DNA of 64,000 nt, from NCBI GenBank assembly GCA_963756525.1, contig CAVWNR010000003.1, positions 310,001 through 374,000 on the forward strand, in the 5' to 3' direction. The DNA is from CAVWNR01 sp963756525. Its GTDB lineage: Bacteria > Actinomycetota > Actinomycetes > Mycobacteriales > Jatrophihabitantaceae. Of the stretch, positions 40,365 to 50,824 are shown piece by piece. Numbering within the stretch: position 1 is the first letter of the stretch; each line of letters starts with the position of its first letter. The position numbers and the translations under genes are program-made. The notes beneath the pieces were generated by a model. That model had not been told where the DNA came from and did no database searches. It saw only the letters and a program-made list of their open reading frames with translations.

Positions 40365-41211
40365 TGCGCAACCCTCCTCTCTCCTCCTCGGTGAGACTGT
40401 CACCGGTGTGGTGGCGGAAGACGTCTTCGAGGCTGGCGCCAGGGCCGAGCGCAACCTTCAGCTCGGTCGGCGTCCCGACAGCGCGCAGCACCCCGCGGTG
40501 CATCAGCGCGACCCGGTCGCACAGCGCATCCGCCTCCTCCATGTAGTGCGTGGTGAGCAGCACGGTCATGCCGTACTGGTCCTGCATGTCGCGCACCCGG
40601 GTCCATACGCTGTCGCGGGCCACCGGATCCAGCCCGACAGTCGGCTCGTCGAGCACCAGCAGCGCCGGCCGGTTCACCAGCGCCTGCGCCAGCTCCAGGC
40701 GGCGCACCATGCCGCCCGAGTAGGTGGCGGCGAGCCGGTCGGCGGCATCGGTGAGGTCGACGATGGCGAGCACCTCGGCCACCCGGGCGGCCCGTTCCCG
40801 GCGCGGCACGTCGAAGAGGCGGGCGAACCACGCGACGTTCTCCCGGCCGGTGAGCGCACCTTCGATGGACAACTGCTGCGGCACGTAGCCGAGCAGCCGG
40901 CGCACCGCCATCGCCTGCCGCCGAACGTCCCGGCCGAGGACGTGGATCGTCCCCTGCTGCAAGGGCAGCAGCGTGTTCAGCAGCCGGATCGTGGTGGTCT
41001 TGCCGGCGCCGTTCGGACCGAGCAGTCCGAACGCCTCACCGGGCTCGACGGTGAGGTCGAGGTGATCGATGGCCACATGCTCGCCGAACCGGTAGCTGAC
41101 TCCCTCCAGAGCGATCGCTGCTTCTCTTGCGTCGCCGTGGCCCTCGCGTGCGCTCGGGCCACCCGTGCCGGTCGGCACGGCGCGACGCGGGCTCTTCGCG
41201 CGAGCGCTCAT
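40324..41211 (-). CDS. ABC exporter ATP-binding protein (DrrA-like)
   Basis: 295 residues. Walker A GLLGPNGAGKTTTIRLL, Q-loop LGYVPQQLSIE, ABC signature YSGGMVRRLELAQAL, Walker B LLVLDEPTVGLD, H-loop LLTTHYMEEADALCD. The C-terminal ELKVALGPGASLEDVFRHHTG is the extension typical of DrrA-type daunorubicin exporter ATPases. The ATG overlaps the MarR stop (ATGA), and the 3' end overlaps the permease start, so all three are translated together. Confidence 0.94.
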   Translation of the reverse strand: MSARAKSPRRAVPTGTGGPSAREGHGDAREAAIALEGVSYRFGEHVAIDHLDLTVEPGEAFGLLGPNGAGKTTTIRLLNTLLPLQQGTIHVLGRDVRRQAMAVRRLLGYVPQQLSIEGALTGRENVAWFARLFDVPRRERAARVAEVLAIVDLTDAADRLAATYSGGMVRRLELAQALVNRPALLVLDEPTVGLDPVARDSVWTRVRDMQDQYGMTVLLTTHYMEEADALCDRVALMHRGVLRAVGTPTELKVALGPGASLEDVFRHHTGDSLTEEERGGLRSVRSTRRTARRMG

Positions 41212-41681
41212 CGCGCTGCAGCCGCCAGTCGCTCTGCGAGCCGGGTCAGCGCGGGCAGGGCCGACTCGATCGCCTCGCGGTCCCCTGCCGCTAGCTCACC
41301 GAGGGCGTGCGCGGCGAGAGCCGCGCGGCGGTCGCGCCACGCCTCGACGCGCCGGCGGGCGGCCGCGGTGAGGGTGAGCCGGGCGACCCGCCGATCAGCC
41401 GGGTCGGCGATGCGGCGCAGGAGGCGCAGCTCGGTGAGCTGGCCGACCAGCGTCGAGACGGTGTTCGCCGCCAGGCCCAGCTCGGCCGCGGCGTCGGCCA
41501 CCGAGGTCTCCGGCTGGCGGCGGATCAGCCGCAGCAGCTCCACCTGCGAGCCGGTCAGCCCGGTCGTCAGCGGCCAGGGCTGGCCTGCGCTGCGGCGGGC
41601 ATGCCGGCGCAGCAGACCGAGCGCCGCGAACAGCTCCTCGGCCAGCGCCAGATCGTCCGCGTTCGGCACGGCACTCGTCAC
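41208..41681 (-). CDS. MarR-family transcriptional regulator
   Basis: 157 residues from GTG 41681. The winged helix is clear: LTGSQVELLRLIRRQPETSVADAAAELGLAANTVSTLVGQLTELRLLRRIADPADRRVARLTLT, with the DxRxxR wing. N- and C-terminal helices would form the dimer interface. It heads the ABC exporter operon with a 4-nt overlap and probably represses it until an inducer binds. TATCGT ends 8 nt upstream of the GTG, indicating a leaderless mRNA. Confidence 0.92.
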   Translation of the reverse strand: MTSAVPNADDLALAEELFAALGLLRRHARRSAGQPWPLTTGLTGSQVELLRLIRRQPETSVADAAAELGLAANTVSTLVGQLTELRLLRRIADPADRRVARLTLTAAARRRVEAWRDRRAALAAHALGELAAGDREAIESALPALTRLAERLAAAAR

Positions 41682-41689
41682 GCCCAAAC

Positions 41690-41695
41690 ACGATA
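41690..41695 (-). promoter_or_regulatory. -10-like TATCGT, leaderless start of the marR gene
   Basis: On the minus strand TATCGT is followed by 8 nt and the GTG; an upstream TTGCTA could be the -35. Confidence 0.45.
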
Positions 41696-41723
41696 CCTCT
41701 GTCGCAGAGCTAACGGCTAGCAA

Positions 41724-42338
41724 CTATGGATGGACGGCGATCTGCACCGCCAGGAACTGCTCCGGCGCGGCCTGCAACACGCGCAGCCGGGGATCACCGA
41801 CCGCGAGCAGCCGGCCGGTCCGCAGCGCAGTCAGCGGCGCCAGGCGCGGGTCGGCGAGCACGGCGTCGACGGCGGCCCGGTCCCCGCCGCAGACCAGGGC
41901 ATCGAGGCTCGCCGCCTCGGGCAGGAGTACTCGGGCCGCCGTGTCGGCAGCCTCGGCGAACGCCGCCCGGGCCTGGTTGGCGCGGCGCCGGGCGAAGCGC
42001 TGCTGCGACCAGCCGCCGGCCTTCGTGGCGCCCTGCACATACGCCGCGCCGACCTTCGACGCGACGAGCGCGTCGCCGTCGAAGACGCCGGCCGCGTACC
42101 CGCCGCGACGCACGAGCAGCACGCCGACTCGCCGGCGCTGCGCGACGTGGACCTGCAGCGCGGTGAGCGGCAGGGCGGCGAAATCGGCCAGCGGCGGGAA
42201 GGGCACCTCGACCCACGCGCGTGAGCCGTCCGAGGCAGTGACGACCACCTGGGTCTCATACCCGCTGGTGGTGAGCGCCCCATGCCGCTCGGCGAACCCG
42301 TCCAGCCAGCGCGACAGGCGCGACGCCGGAACGCTCAC
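41724..42338 (-). CDS. acVLRF1-family peptidyl-tRNA hydrolase (ribosome rescue)
   Basis: 204 residues from GTG 42338. It matches the actinobacterial Vms1/ANKZF1-like release factor family, eRF1-like proteins proposed to release nascent chains from stalled large subunits. The diagnostic segment is GGYAAGVFDGDALVASKVGAAYVQGATKAGGWSQQRFARRRANQA, where WSQQR corresponds to the catalytic Gln loop. Length is typical (~200). The gene follows deoA by 26 nt on the same strand; the link to nucleoside salvage is probably only operon convenience. The family name is from recall of the domain pattern. Confidence 0.85.
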   Translation of the reverse strand: MSVPASRLSRWLDGFAERHGALTTSGYETQVVVTASDGSRAWVEVPFPPLADFAALPLTALQVHVAQRRRVGVLLVRRGGYAAGVFDGDALVASKVGAAYVQGATKAGGWSQQRFARRRANQARAAFAEAADTAARVLLPEAASLDALVCGGDRAAVDAVLADPRLAPLTALRTGRLLAVGDPRLRVLQAAPEQFLAVQIAVHP

Positions 42339-42364
42339 CCGGCGGGCGTCGGGCGGTGGGGCGT

Positions 42365-43648
42365 TCAGCCGGGGATCCGGTCGATGACGAGCGGGGACGG
42401 GGAGCTCGGGCCGTCCACCTCGATCGCGCCGTCCAGTGCGGCGAGCGCGGACTCGAATCGCGTCGGGTCGTCGGCGTGCAGCTCCAGCAACGGCTGGCCG
42501 GCCCGGACGTCGTCGCCGGGCTTGGCGAACAGCACCACTCCGGCGGCCGCTGAGACGGCATCCTCCTTGCGTGCCCGCCCCGCGCCGAGCCGCCACGCCG
42601 CGATGCCGACCCGGTATGCGTCCAGCCTGGTGAGCATGCCCGATGCCGGCGCCGGCACGACCTGCCGCTCCCGCGCCACGGGCAGCGGGGCGAGCGGATC
42701 GCCGCTCTGGGCGCTGATCATCGCACGCCACGCGTCCATCGCCCGCCCGTCACGCAGCACGTCGGCGGGGTCGACGTCGGACACGCCGGCGCTGGCGAGC
42801 ATCTCCGCCGCGAGCGCCAGCGTCAACTCGACCACGTCGGGTGGGCCACCACCGGCGAGTACCTCCACCGCCTCGGCCACCTCCAGCGCGTTGCCCGCCG
42901 TACGCCCGAGCGGGGTCGACATGTCGGTGAGCAGGGCGACCGTCCGCACCCCCTGCGCGCTGCCCAGCTCGACCATGACGCGAGCCAGCTCCCGGGCCGC
43001 ATCGACGGATTTCATGAACGCGCCCGAGCCGACCTTCACGTCGAGCACCAGTGCGGCCGAGCCCTCCGCCAGTTTCTTGCTCATGATCGAGCTGGCGATG
43101 AGCGGGATCGACTCGACGGTTCCGGTGACGTCGCGCAGCGCGTACAACTTGCGGTCGGCGGGTGCGAGGCTCTCGCCGGCCGCGCAGACGACGGCGCCCA
43201 CCGAGCGCAGCTGGGCGAGGAACTCGTCGTTGGACAGCGTCGCGCGCCAGCCGGGGATGGACTCGAGCTTGTCCAGCGTGCCGCCGGTGTGGCCGAGGCC
43301 GCGTCCGGAGAGCTGCGGCACCGCTGCGCCGCAGGCCGCCACGAGGGGCGCCAGCGGAAGGGTGATCTTGTCGCCGACCCCGCCGGTGGAGTGCTTGTCG
43401 GTCGTCGGCCGCGGCACGCTCGAGAGGTCCAGCCGCTCACCGGACCCAATCATCGCCGCCGTCCAGCGGGCCAGCTCGTCCGGGGCCATGCCGTTGAGCA
43501 GGATCGCCATGGCCAGCGCGGCCATCTGCTCCTCGGCCACCGCGCCGCGGGTGTAGGCGTCAATCACCCAGTCGATCTGCTCGTCCGGGATGCGGCGCCC
43601 CTCGCGCTTGGCGACGATCACGTCCACCGCCGCGAATCGCTCGGTCAT
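42365..43648 (-). CDS. deoA: Thymidine phosphorylase
   Basis: 427 residues from ATG 43648. It converts thymidine/deoxyuridine and phosphate to base and deoxyribose-1-phosphate. Signature regions: DKHSTGGVGDKITLPLAPLVAACG (phosphate site), SGRGLGHTGGTLDKLESIPG (family signature), and IASSIMSKKLAEGSAALVLDVKVGSGAFMK (substrate site). The C-terminal beta-hairpin domain is complete. The ATG overlaps the cdd stop (ATGA). Product feeds a mutase and DeoC. Confidence 0.96.
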   Translation of the reverse strand: MTERFAAVDVIVAKREGRRIPDEQIDWVIDAYTRGAVAEEQMAALAMAILLNGMAPDELARWTAAMIGSGERLDLSSVPRPTTDKHSTGGVGDKITLPLAPLVAACGAAVPQLSGRGLGHTGGTLDKLESIPGWRATLSNDEFLAQLRSVGAVVCAAGESLAPADRKLYALRDVTGTVESIPLIASSIMSKKLAEGSAALVLDVKVGSGAFMKSVDAARELARVMVELGSAQGVRTVALLTDMSTPLGRTAGNALEVAEAVEVLAGGGPPDVVELTLALAAEMLASAGVSDVDPADVLRDGRAMDAWRAMISAQSGDPLAPLPVARERQVVPAPASGMLTRLDAYRVGIAAWRLGAGRARKEDAVSAAAGVVLFAKPGDDVRAGQPLLELHADDPTRFESALAALDGAIEVDGPSSPSPLVIDRIPG

Positions 43649-44034
43649 GGCAGGTCTTCGCGGCCGAACGCCCGCGGCAGCAGGTCGATCAGCGGCTCGG
43701 GGCCGTCGACCGTGTCGACCAGCAGGTCGGGGCCGCCGTGCTCCCAGAGCAGCTGGCGGCAGCGTCCGCACGGCATCAGCACCCCGCCGTGGAAGTCGAC
43801 GCACGCGAAGGCCACCAACCGACCGCCGCCCGTGGCATGCAGCGCCGAGACCAGCCCGCACTCGGCGCACAGGCCGATCCCGTACGACGCGTTCTCGACG
43901 TTGCAGCCGACCACCACCCGCCCGTCGTCCACGAGCGCCGCCGCCCCGACCGGGAACTGCGAGTACGGCGCGTAAGCGCGGCCCATCGCCTCGAGCGCGG
44001 CGCGCCGCAACGCCGCCCAATCGACGCCCTCCAT
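43645..44034 (-). CDS. cdd: Cytidine deaminase
   Basis: 129 residues from ATG 44034 (a TTG at 44043 is an alternative). The homotetrameric CDA type: YSQFPVGAAALVDDG, NVENASYGIGLCAECG with zinc Cys and catalytic Glu, and PCGRCRQLLWE with the other two zinc Cys. It deaminates (deoxy)cytidine to (deoxy)uridine, substrate for DeoA. Immediately downstream of the nucleoside importer permease and overlapping deoA. Confidence 0.95.
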   Translation of the reverse strand: MEGVDWAALRRAALEAMGRAYAPYSQFPVGAAALVDDGRVVVGCNVENASYGIGLCAECGLVSALHATGGGRLVAFACVDFHGGVLMPCGRCRQLLWEHGGPDLLVDTVDGPEPLIDLLPRAFGREDLP

Positions 44035-44039
44035 GGGGC

Positions 44040-45371
44040 TCAACCCGTGTACGGTTCGCCGTCAGCCGCCGGAGGGCTCACCTTACCGACGAGGCCGGCG
44101 ACCGCGAAAATAGTGACGAGATAGGGCAGCGAAAGCCAGAAGAACGCCGGGATGCTCACCGGCGTGTTGTTCGAGAAGAGCGGTTGCATCTCCAAAGTGA
44201 ACCCGAACAGCAGCGCTGCAGCCAGCGCGCGCACCGGCTGCCACCGCCCGAAGATCAGAGCGGCCAACGCGATGTAGCCCTTGCCAGAAGTCATGCCCGC
44301 CGCGTTCTGCTGGAAGGCAATTCCGGAACCCACCGTGAAAAACGCACCGCCCAGCCCGGCGATCATGCCGCCGATGATGACGTTGCGGTAGCGCGTCCAA
44401 TACACCCGGATGCCGACGGTCGCCGCCGCCCGCGGGTGCTCGCCGACCGCCCGGGTGCGCAGCCCCCAGCGGGTGCGGAACAGCGCGACCGAGATCACGA
44501 TCACGATCACGTACATGCCGTAGACGATCCAGTTGGTGTCGAACAGCACGGCGCCGAGGATCGGGATGTCGCGCAGCCCGGGGATTGCGTGATTCGCCAT
44601 GGTCAAGTGCGCGCTGCCGCCGACGTTGTTGTACAGCGCGGAGTTACTGGCCATGAACGCCTGGAAGAGGTAGCCGGTCAGACCGAGCACGAGCAGGTCG
44701 AGCACGACGCCCAGCACCACCTGGTTGACGAGGAACTTGATCGCGAACACGGCGAGCAGCGCCCCGATCAGCCCCGCCGCCACCACGGCCGCGATCACAC
44801 CCGCGCCGAGGTTGTCGGCCAGGCTGGCCGCCAGCGCCCCAGCGAACGCGCCGATGAGCATCTGCCCCTCGATGGCGATGTTGATGACGCCGGACCGCTC
44901 ACACATCACGCCGGACATCGCGCCCAGGATGATCGGCACAGCGAATATCAGCGAGCCGCTGAGCAGACCCTCGATGTCGATCTTGCCCACCGAACCGGTG
45001 CCGGCCCAGAAGAAGAAGCCGAGCACGAACAGTACCCCGACGACGGAGCTCACCCAGCGCATCGCCCACCTGGAGAATCCGTGTGCGAGGTGCCAAACGC
45101 CGAGCGCACAGATGATCGCGCCGCAGGCGATCGCCGCGGTCCCGCCGGGGATGCGCAGCGTCGGGATCGAGATGCTGTCGCCGGGGTCGGACAGCAGGAA
45201 GACTGCGTTGCCCGAGTTGGCCCCCCACCCGAAGCCCAGCGCGGTGAACAGCCCGATCGCGACGATGGCCGCCCCGGTCAGCCGCTGGCGGCGGCGCGGC
45301 AGGCGCGCCACGACCTCGCGGGTGACGACGAGTTCCTGCACCTCGTCGACGGCGGCCGTCCTGTCACTCAT
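44040..45371 (-). CDS. ABC transporter permease 2 (BMP/nucleoside type)
   Basis: 443 residues with about ten transmembrane helices, of the BPD_transp_2 (branched-chain/ribose-like) fold. MCERSGVINIAIEGQMLIGAF and GLGGAFFTVGSG are the conserved permease segments of YufQ/RnsD-type nucleoside importers. It has an unusually long N-terminal region with several helices before the core (about residues 1-150). It follows permease 1 and precedes cdd in the operon. Confidence 0.92.
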   Translation of the reverse strand: MSDRTAAVDEVQELVVTREVVARLPRRRQRLTGAAIVAIGLFTALGFGWGANSGNAVFLLSDPGDSISIPTLRIPGGTAAIACGAIICALGVWHLAHGFSRWAMRWVSSVVGVLFVLGFFFWAGTGSVGKIDIEGLLSGSLIFAVPIILGAMSGVMCERSGVINIAIEGQMLIGAFAGALAASLADNLGAGVIAAVVAAGLIGALLAVFAIKFLVNQVVLGVVLDLLVLGLTGYLFQAFMASNSALYNNVGGSAHLTMANHAIPGLRDIPILGAVLFDTNWIVYGMYVIVIVISVALFRTRWGLRTRAVGEHPRAAATVGIRVYWTRYRNVIIGGMIAGLGGAFFTVGSGIAFQQNAAGMTSGKGYIALAALIFGRWQPVRALAAALLFGFTLEMQPLFSNNTPVSIPAFFWLSLPYLVTIFAVAGLVGKVSPPAADGEPYTG

Positions 45372-45458
45372 ATTCGCTCCACACGCTGTCGCTGGGCGAT
45401 ATTTCGGGGTCCCCGCGAAGTTGTCGAGCGTTCTGGGCGAGAGAACTTCGTGGGGTGT

Positions 45459-46727
45459 TCATGCTCCCCAGCCCTTCGCGAGCTGCCCACCGCCGCCGCG
45501 GGACTCGCGCAACCGGAAGATCAGGCGCACTAACTGCGGCGCCGCGATGAACAAGACGATGACCGCCTCCATCACCTGCGGCAACTGCTGCGGGACGCCG
45601 ATGCCCACCGCCGCCTGGCCACCGGCGTTCAGCGCTCCGAACAACAGCGCGGCGAGCACCGTGCCGGTCGGCGTAGCGAGACCGAGCAGTGCCACGGTGA
45701 TCCCGTCGAAGCCGACGTTCGCATCGATCGTGGCGGTGACCTGCCCGCTGTTGCTGTGCCCCAGCACCTCGTACGCGCCGGCCAGCCCCATCAGCAGCCC
45801 AGATATCAGCATCACCCACAGGTAACTGCGTGCCACGCTCATCCCCGCCGTGCGAGCGGCGAACTGGTTGGCCCCGACGGCCCGCAGCCGGAAGCCCAGT
45901 GTCGAGCGGCTCAGCAGCCACCAGCAACCGACCGCGGCGGCCAGCGCCAACAGGAAGCCGATGTTGGCCGGCTCGCTGTCACCGAGCAGGTGCGGCAGGT
46001 ACGCCGAGTTGTCGATCTGCTTGGAAATGCCGTTGTTCTGCCCCGGGTTCTTGTACCAGTTGAGCGTGAGGATGTAGGCGAGCACGTAGAACGCGATGTA
46101 GTTGAGCATGATCGTGGTGATCACCTCGTGTGCGCCCGTCCATGCCTTCAGCGCGCCCGCGATCCCGGCCCAGATCAGCCCACCCAGCGCGCCGGCAAGC
46201 ACAGCGACGATCACGTGTAGGCCTGGCGGCAAGTGCCACGCGAACCCGACGTAGCCGGCCAGCGCCGCGCCGGTCAGGACCTGCCCCTGCCCACCGATGT
46301 TGAACAGCCCGGCGCGGAAGGCGATCGCGACCGCCAGGCCGGCGAAGATCAACGGTGTGGCCCGGCTGATCGTCTGCGATATCGGGTAGAGGATGGCCAC
46401 GCCGCCGTTCGTGTAGAACGAGTTGCGGTTGACGATCGCGCCCTGGAACATCGTGCTGTAGGCCGACGAGATCGCGTGCCAGCCCCGGCTGAACGTGTCG
46501 CTCGGGTGCTGGAAGAAGTACCCCATGGCCATGCGGGTGGGTTCGTCGGCGCAGACGATCAAGATCGCGCCGACCACCAGGGCGATGATGAACGCCAGCA
46601 CTACCAGCACCGGCGTGCTGCCGTTGAGGTACGCATTCAGGATTCGCCGGCCGAGACCGGGCTTACCGGGCTGCTCGGGCTCGGCTGCCGGCGCCGGCTC
46701 GCGCGCCTTCTCCGTCGATACGCTCAT
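45459..46727 (-). CDS. ABC transporter permease 1 (BMP/nucleoside type)
   Basis: 422 residues from ATG 46727. Transmembrane protein of the same importer: IFAGLAVAIAFRAGLFNIGGQGQVLTGA and VITTIMLNYIAFYV are the conserved YufP/RnsC-type blocks (GLFNIGGEGQ and EVxxTxMLN). A large extracytoplasmic insert lies between the first two helices. It should pair with permease 2 and the double ATPase to import (deoxy)nucleosides, judged from neighbouring cdd and deoA. Confidence 0.92.
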   Translation of the reverse strand: MSVSTEKAREPAPAAEPEQPGKPGLGRRILNAYLNGSTPVLVVLAFIIALVVGAILIVCADEPTRMAMGYFFQHPSDTFSRGWHAISSAYSTMFQGAIVNRNSFYTNGGVAILYPISQTISRATPLIFAGLAVAIAFRAGLFNIGGQGQVLTGAALAGYVGFAWHLPPGLHVIVAVLAGALGGLIWAGIAGALKAWTGAHEVITTIMLNYIAFYVLAYILTLNWYKNPGQNNGISKQIDNSAYLPHLLGDSEPANIGFLLALAAAVGCWWLLSRSTLGFRLRAVGANQFAARTAGMSVARSYLWVMLISGLLMGLAGAYEVLGHSNSGQVTATIDANVGFDGITVALLGLATPTGTVLAALLFGALNAGGQAAVGIGVPQQLPQVMEAVIVLFIAAPQLVRLIFRLRESRGGGGQLAKGWGA

Positions 46728-46797
46728 TGCCGGCCTCGCTGCGCTCGGCGAGGGATTCGCATGGCTGCTGTGCTTCCTGACTCGCTCGCAAGCTCGC

Positions 46798-48369
<1,572 letters not shown>

Positions 48370-48440
48370 CCGCTACTCCATCGCGCGCGAATGCCACGGC
48401 GCCGCACCGGTGCTCGGCCGGCGCGGCGCCGTGGGCTCGC

Positions 48441-49592
48441 TCAGGCCTTCGGCTGGCTCGGCGAGGTGATCTTGATCGTGCCGCTGATGATGTCCTGCTT
48501 CGCCTTGTCGATCTGCGCGGTCAGCGATGCCGGCACCTTGCCCTGGAAGTCGTGATACGGCGCCAGCCCGGTGCCGCCGTTGGCCAACGTGCCGATGTAG
48601 TTCCCGGACGGGAACGTGCCGGTCGCGGCCTGGTCCAGGTACGCGCTCACCGCCTGGGCGAGACCCTTGGTCACGCTGGAGACGAAGTACTTGCAGTACT
48701 GCGCCGCCGACTCACAGCCGTCGGTGTCGACCCACATCACGTTGACCTTGCCGCCGGACGCCGCCGCCGCGGCACCCGCGCCGAGGCCGGAGCCACCGGC
48801 CACCGGGAAGATGACGTCGGCACCCTGGTTGATCATCGCTTGGCTGATCGACTTGCCGTCGTTCGGGTCCCCGAACGGGTTGTTGCCCGGCACGAAGGTG
48901 CCACCGCTCTGGTTGTTCTCATTCCAGCCCAGCACCTTCACGTTCTTGTGGTTCTGCTGGTTGTAGTACTGAACGCCCTCCCAGAATCCGTCCATGTAGA
49001 TCGTCACCGGGCCGATCTTCGCGCCGCCCCAGGTGCCCACCACGCCGGACTTGCTCATCCCCGCCGCCAGCATGCCGCCCAGAAACGCGCCCTGCGCGGT
49101 GTTGAACTGCATGCCGTACATGTTCGACGCCTCGGACGGGTTGTCGACCTCGGCGAAGTGCACAGTCGGGTTGGCCTGCGCCGCGGCCTTCACGTTGGAG
49201 GCCATCAGACCGCCGACCGCGATGATCGGGTCGCACTTCTTGCTGACCTCGGTCGTGAGGTTCGGCGTGTAGTCGTTGCCCGAGTTGGACGGAATGTAGC
49301 TGATCTTGATGTTCGGGTGCGCCGCGTGCGCTTGCGTCATCCCGGCGTAGGACGTCTCGTTGAACGAGTGGTCGTCGATGCCACCGGTGTCGAGGACCAT
49401 GCAGGCGTTGAGGCTCGATGCCGACGCGCTCGAACCGCCGCTGCCCGACCCGCCGCTGCCACCGGTGGCCGGCGCCGTGGTAGAGCCGGCCGTCGGCTTG
49501 CTGCTACAGGCCGCGATCCCCAGGGCCACCACCGCGACGCCGGCGACAGCCACGATGCTGTACTTGCGACGCAACGCCATCACCTCTTTCAT
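48441..49592 (-). CDS. BMP-family substrate-binding lipoprotein
   Basis: 383 residues from ATG 49592 (379 from ATG 49580). Lipobox ALGIAACSSK; a Gly/Ser linker; then the Bmp/PnrA fold: ACMVLDTGGIDDHSFNETSYAGM with the ligand-contacting DDxSFN, HFAEVDN, AGGSGLGAGAAAAA and WVDTDGCESA. BMP proteins bind purine or pyrimidine nucleosides. It is the first gene of the minus-strand operon importer-cdd-deoA-acVLRF1, so the cargo is likely nucleosides including cytidine and thymidine. Confidence 0.94.
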   Translation of the reverse strand: MKEVMALRRKYSIVAVAGVAVVALGIAACSSKPTAGSTTAPATGGSGGSGSGGSSASASSLNACMVLDTGGIDDHSFNETSYAGMTQAHAAHPNIKISYIPSNSGNDYTPNLTTEVSKKCDPIIAVGGLMASNVKAAAQANPTVHFAEVDNPSEASNMYGMQFNTAQGAFLGGMLAAGMSKSGVVGTWGGAKIGPVTIYMDGFWEGVQYYNQQNHKNVKVLGWNENNQSGGTFVPGNNPFGDPNDGKSISQAMINQGADVIFPVAGGSGLGAGAAAAASGGKVNVMWVDTDGCESAAQYCKYFVSSVTKGLAQAVSAYLDQAATGTFPSGNYIGTLANGGTGLAPYHDFQGKVPASLTAQIDKAKQDIISGTIKITSPSQPKA

Positions 49593-49962
49593 CCTGGTCG
49601 TCCGATGTGTAGGCACCCGATTTCCGGGCGCCGCCGGTGCTCGACCGGCTGCTCGGCGTGTTGCTCAGCCCCGTTTCTCCCGCCCGCCGCCGGGTACGTC
49701 GATGTGCCGTCACGTTAGCCGCATCGGCGAGAACGTTAGCCGACCTGGCCTGCGTCGTCACCGGATCGTTGCACCGGCTGGTGCATCCCTGATTGTGCCC
49801 TGGTCCGCGCCGAACGGGAGGTCAACGGGAGGTCACAAGACTGTCAACTCTCGACCTTGCGCCCGCGGGCGTACCCGGCGCGGTGGGGCCCGGTCCGGAC
49901 GGTCGCGCGCAGCGGTTAGGGTCTGTGCGGCACCGTGTGTGCGGACGCGGAGGTGATCGCAA
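49593..49962. other. 370-nt divergent promoter region between the BMP importer and sdhCDAB
   Basis: No gene is supported. ACGTTAGCCG occurs twice exactly 21 bp apart (49712-49721, 49733-49742) on the importer side. AACGGGAGGTC is tandemly repeated with an 11-bp period (49813-49834) on the sdh side. A GGAGGTGAT ribosome site for sdhC begins near 49949. Confidence 0.5.
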
Positions 49963-50397
49963 GTGTCGACGGTCGCGCCGGGCGCTCATGCGGCCAAGTC
50001 GCGCTCGTCACGTGCCGGCGGCGGCACCCTGTACCGCGGCGGCGAGGGCATGTGGTCGTGGGTGGTGCACCGCATCACCGGCGTGCTCACGTTCTTCTTC
50101 CTCTTCGCGCACGTGCTGGACACCGCGCTTGTCCGGGTGTCGCCGGAGTCCTACGACCGGGTCATCGACACCTACAAGAACCCCTTCGTCAACCTCATGG
50201 AGATCGGCCTGGTCGGCGCCGTGCTCTACCACGCGCTCAACGGGATTCGGATCATCCTGGTCGACTTCTGGAGCAGGGGACCGAGGTACCAGCGGCTGAT
50301 GCTGTGGACGATCGTGGTCGTCTGGTTCGTCGTGATGGTGCCCGGGGCGTACTTCATGTTCAAGCAGAGCTTCCAAGCGCTCTTCGGGAGCCCGTAA
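49963..50397 (+). CDS. sdhC: Succinate dehydrogenase cytochrome b556 subunit
   Basis: 144 residues from GTG 49963 (GGAGGTGAT upstream). Three transmembrane helices; the N-terminal MWSWVVHRITGVLTFFFLFAHVLDT carries the HRxTG and the heme-ligand His (FAHVLD) of SdhC. YHALNGIRIILVDF is the second conserved His region. Membrane anchor of complex II. TAA overlaps the ATG of sdhD by one base. Confidence 0.93.
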   Translation: MSTVAPGAHAAKSRSSRAGGGTLYRGGEGMWSWVVHRITGVLTFFFLFAHVLDTALVRVSPESYDRVIDTYKNPFVNLMEIGLVGAVLYHALNGIRIILVDFWSRGPRYQRLMLWTIVVVWFVVMVPGAYFMFKQSFQALFGSP

Positions 50398-50819
50398 TGA
50401 GCATGCACTCGCCGATCCCGCCCGTGATCGAGGCACCGCGCTCGTCAGCACGCCGGCGCCGGGCGCGGACGAACGTCGAGCTCTACGCCTGGGTCTTCAT
50501 GCGCCTGTCGGGGCTCGTGCTCGTCGTGCTCGTGCTCGGGCACCTGTTCATCATGAACATTCTCGACGGCGGGGTGCAGCGCATCAACTTCGCCTTCGTG
50601 GCTGGGCGGTGGTCATCGCCGTTCTGGCAGGTGTGGGACCTGCTGATGCTCTGGCTGGCGATGATCCACGGCACGAACGGCCTACGCACGATCATCAACG
50701 ACTACACCGCACGCGACGCCACCCGGTTCTGGCTGAAGTCCCTGCTCTACACCGCCACGACGATCACCGTCGCGCTCGGCACCCTGGTGATCTTCACCTT
50801 CGACCCGAACATCCGGTAA
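50397..50819 (+). CDS. sdhD: Succinate dehydrogenase hydrophobic membrane anchor subunit
   Basis: 140 residues. Three transmembrane helices; LYAWVFMRLSGLVLVVLVLGHLFIMNI contains the expected RLSG and heme-proximal His, and MIHGTNGLRTIINDY the second conserved block. Together with SdhC it forms the heme/quinone-binding anchor. The start overlaps the sdhC stop (TAATG). Confidence 0.92.
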   Translation: MSMHSPIPPVIEAPRSSARRRRARTNVELYAWVFMRLSGLVLVVLVLGHLFIMNILDGGVQRINFAFVAGRWSSPFWQVWDLLMLWLAMIHGTNGLRTIINDYTARDATRFWLKSLLYTATTITVALGTLVIFTFDPNIR

Positions 50820-50824
50820 CAGCG

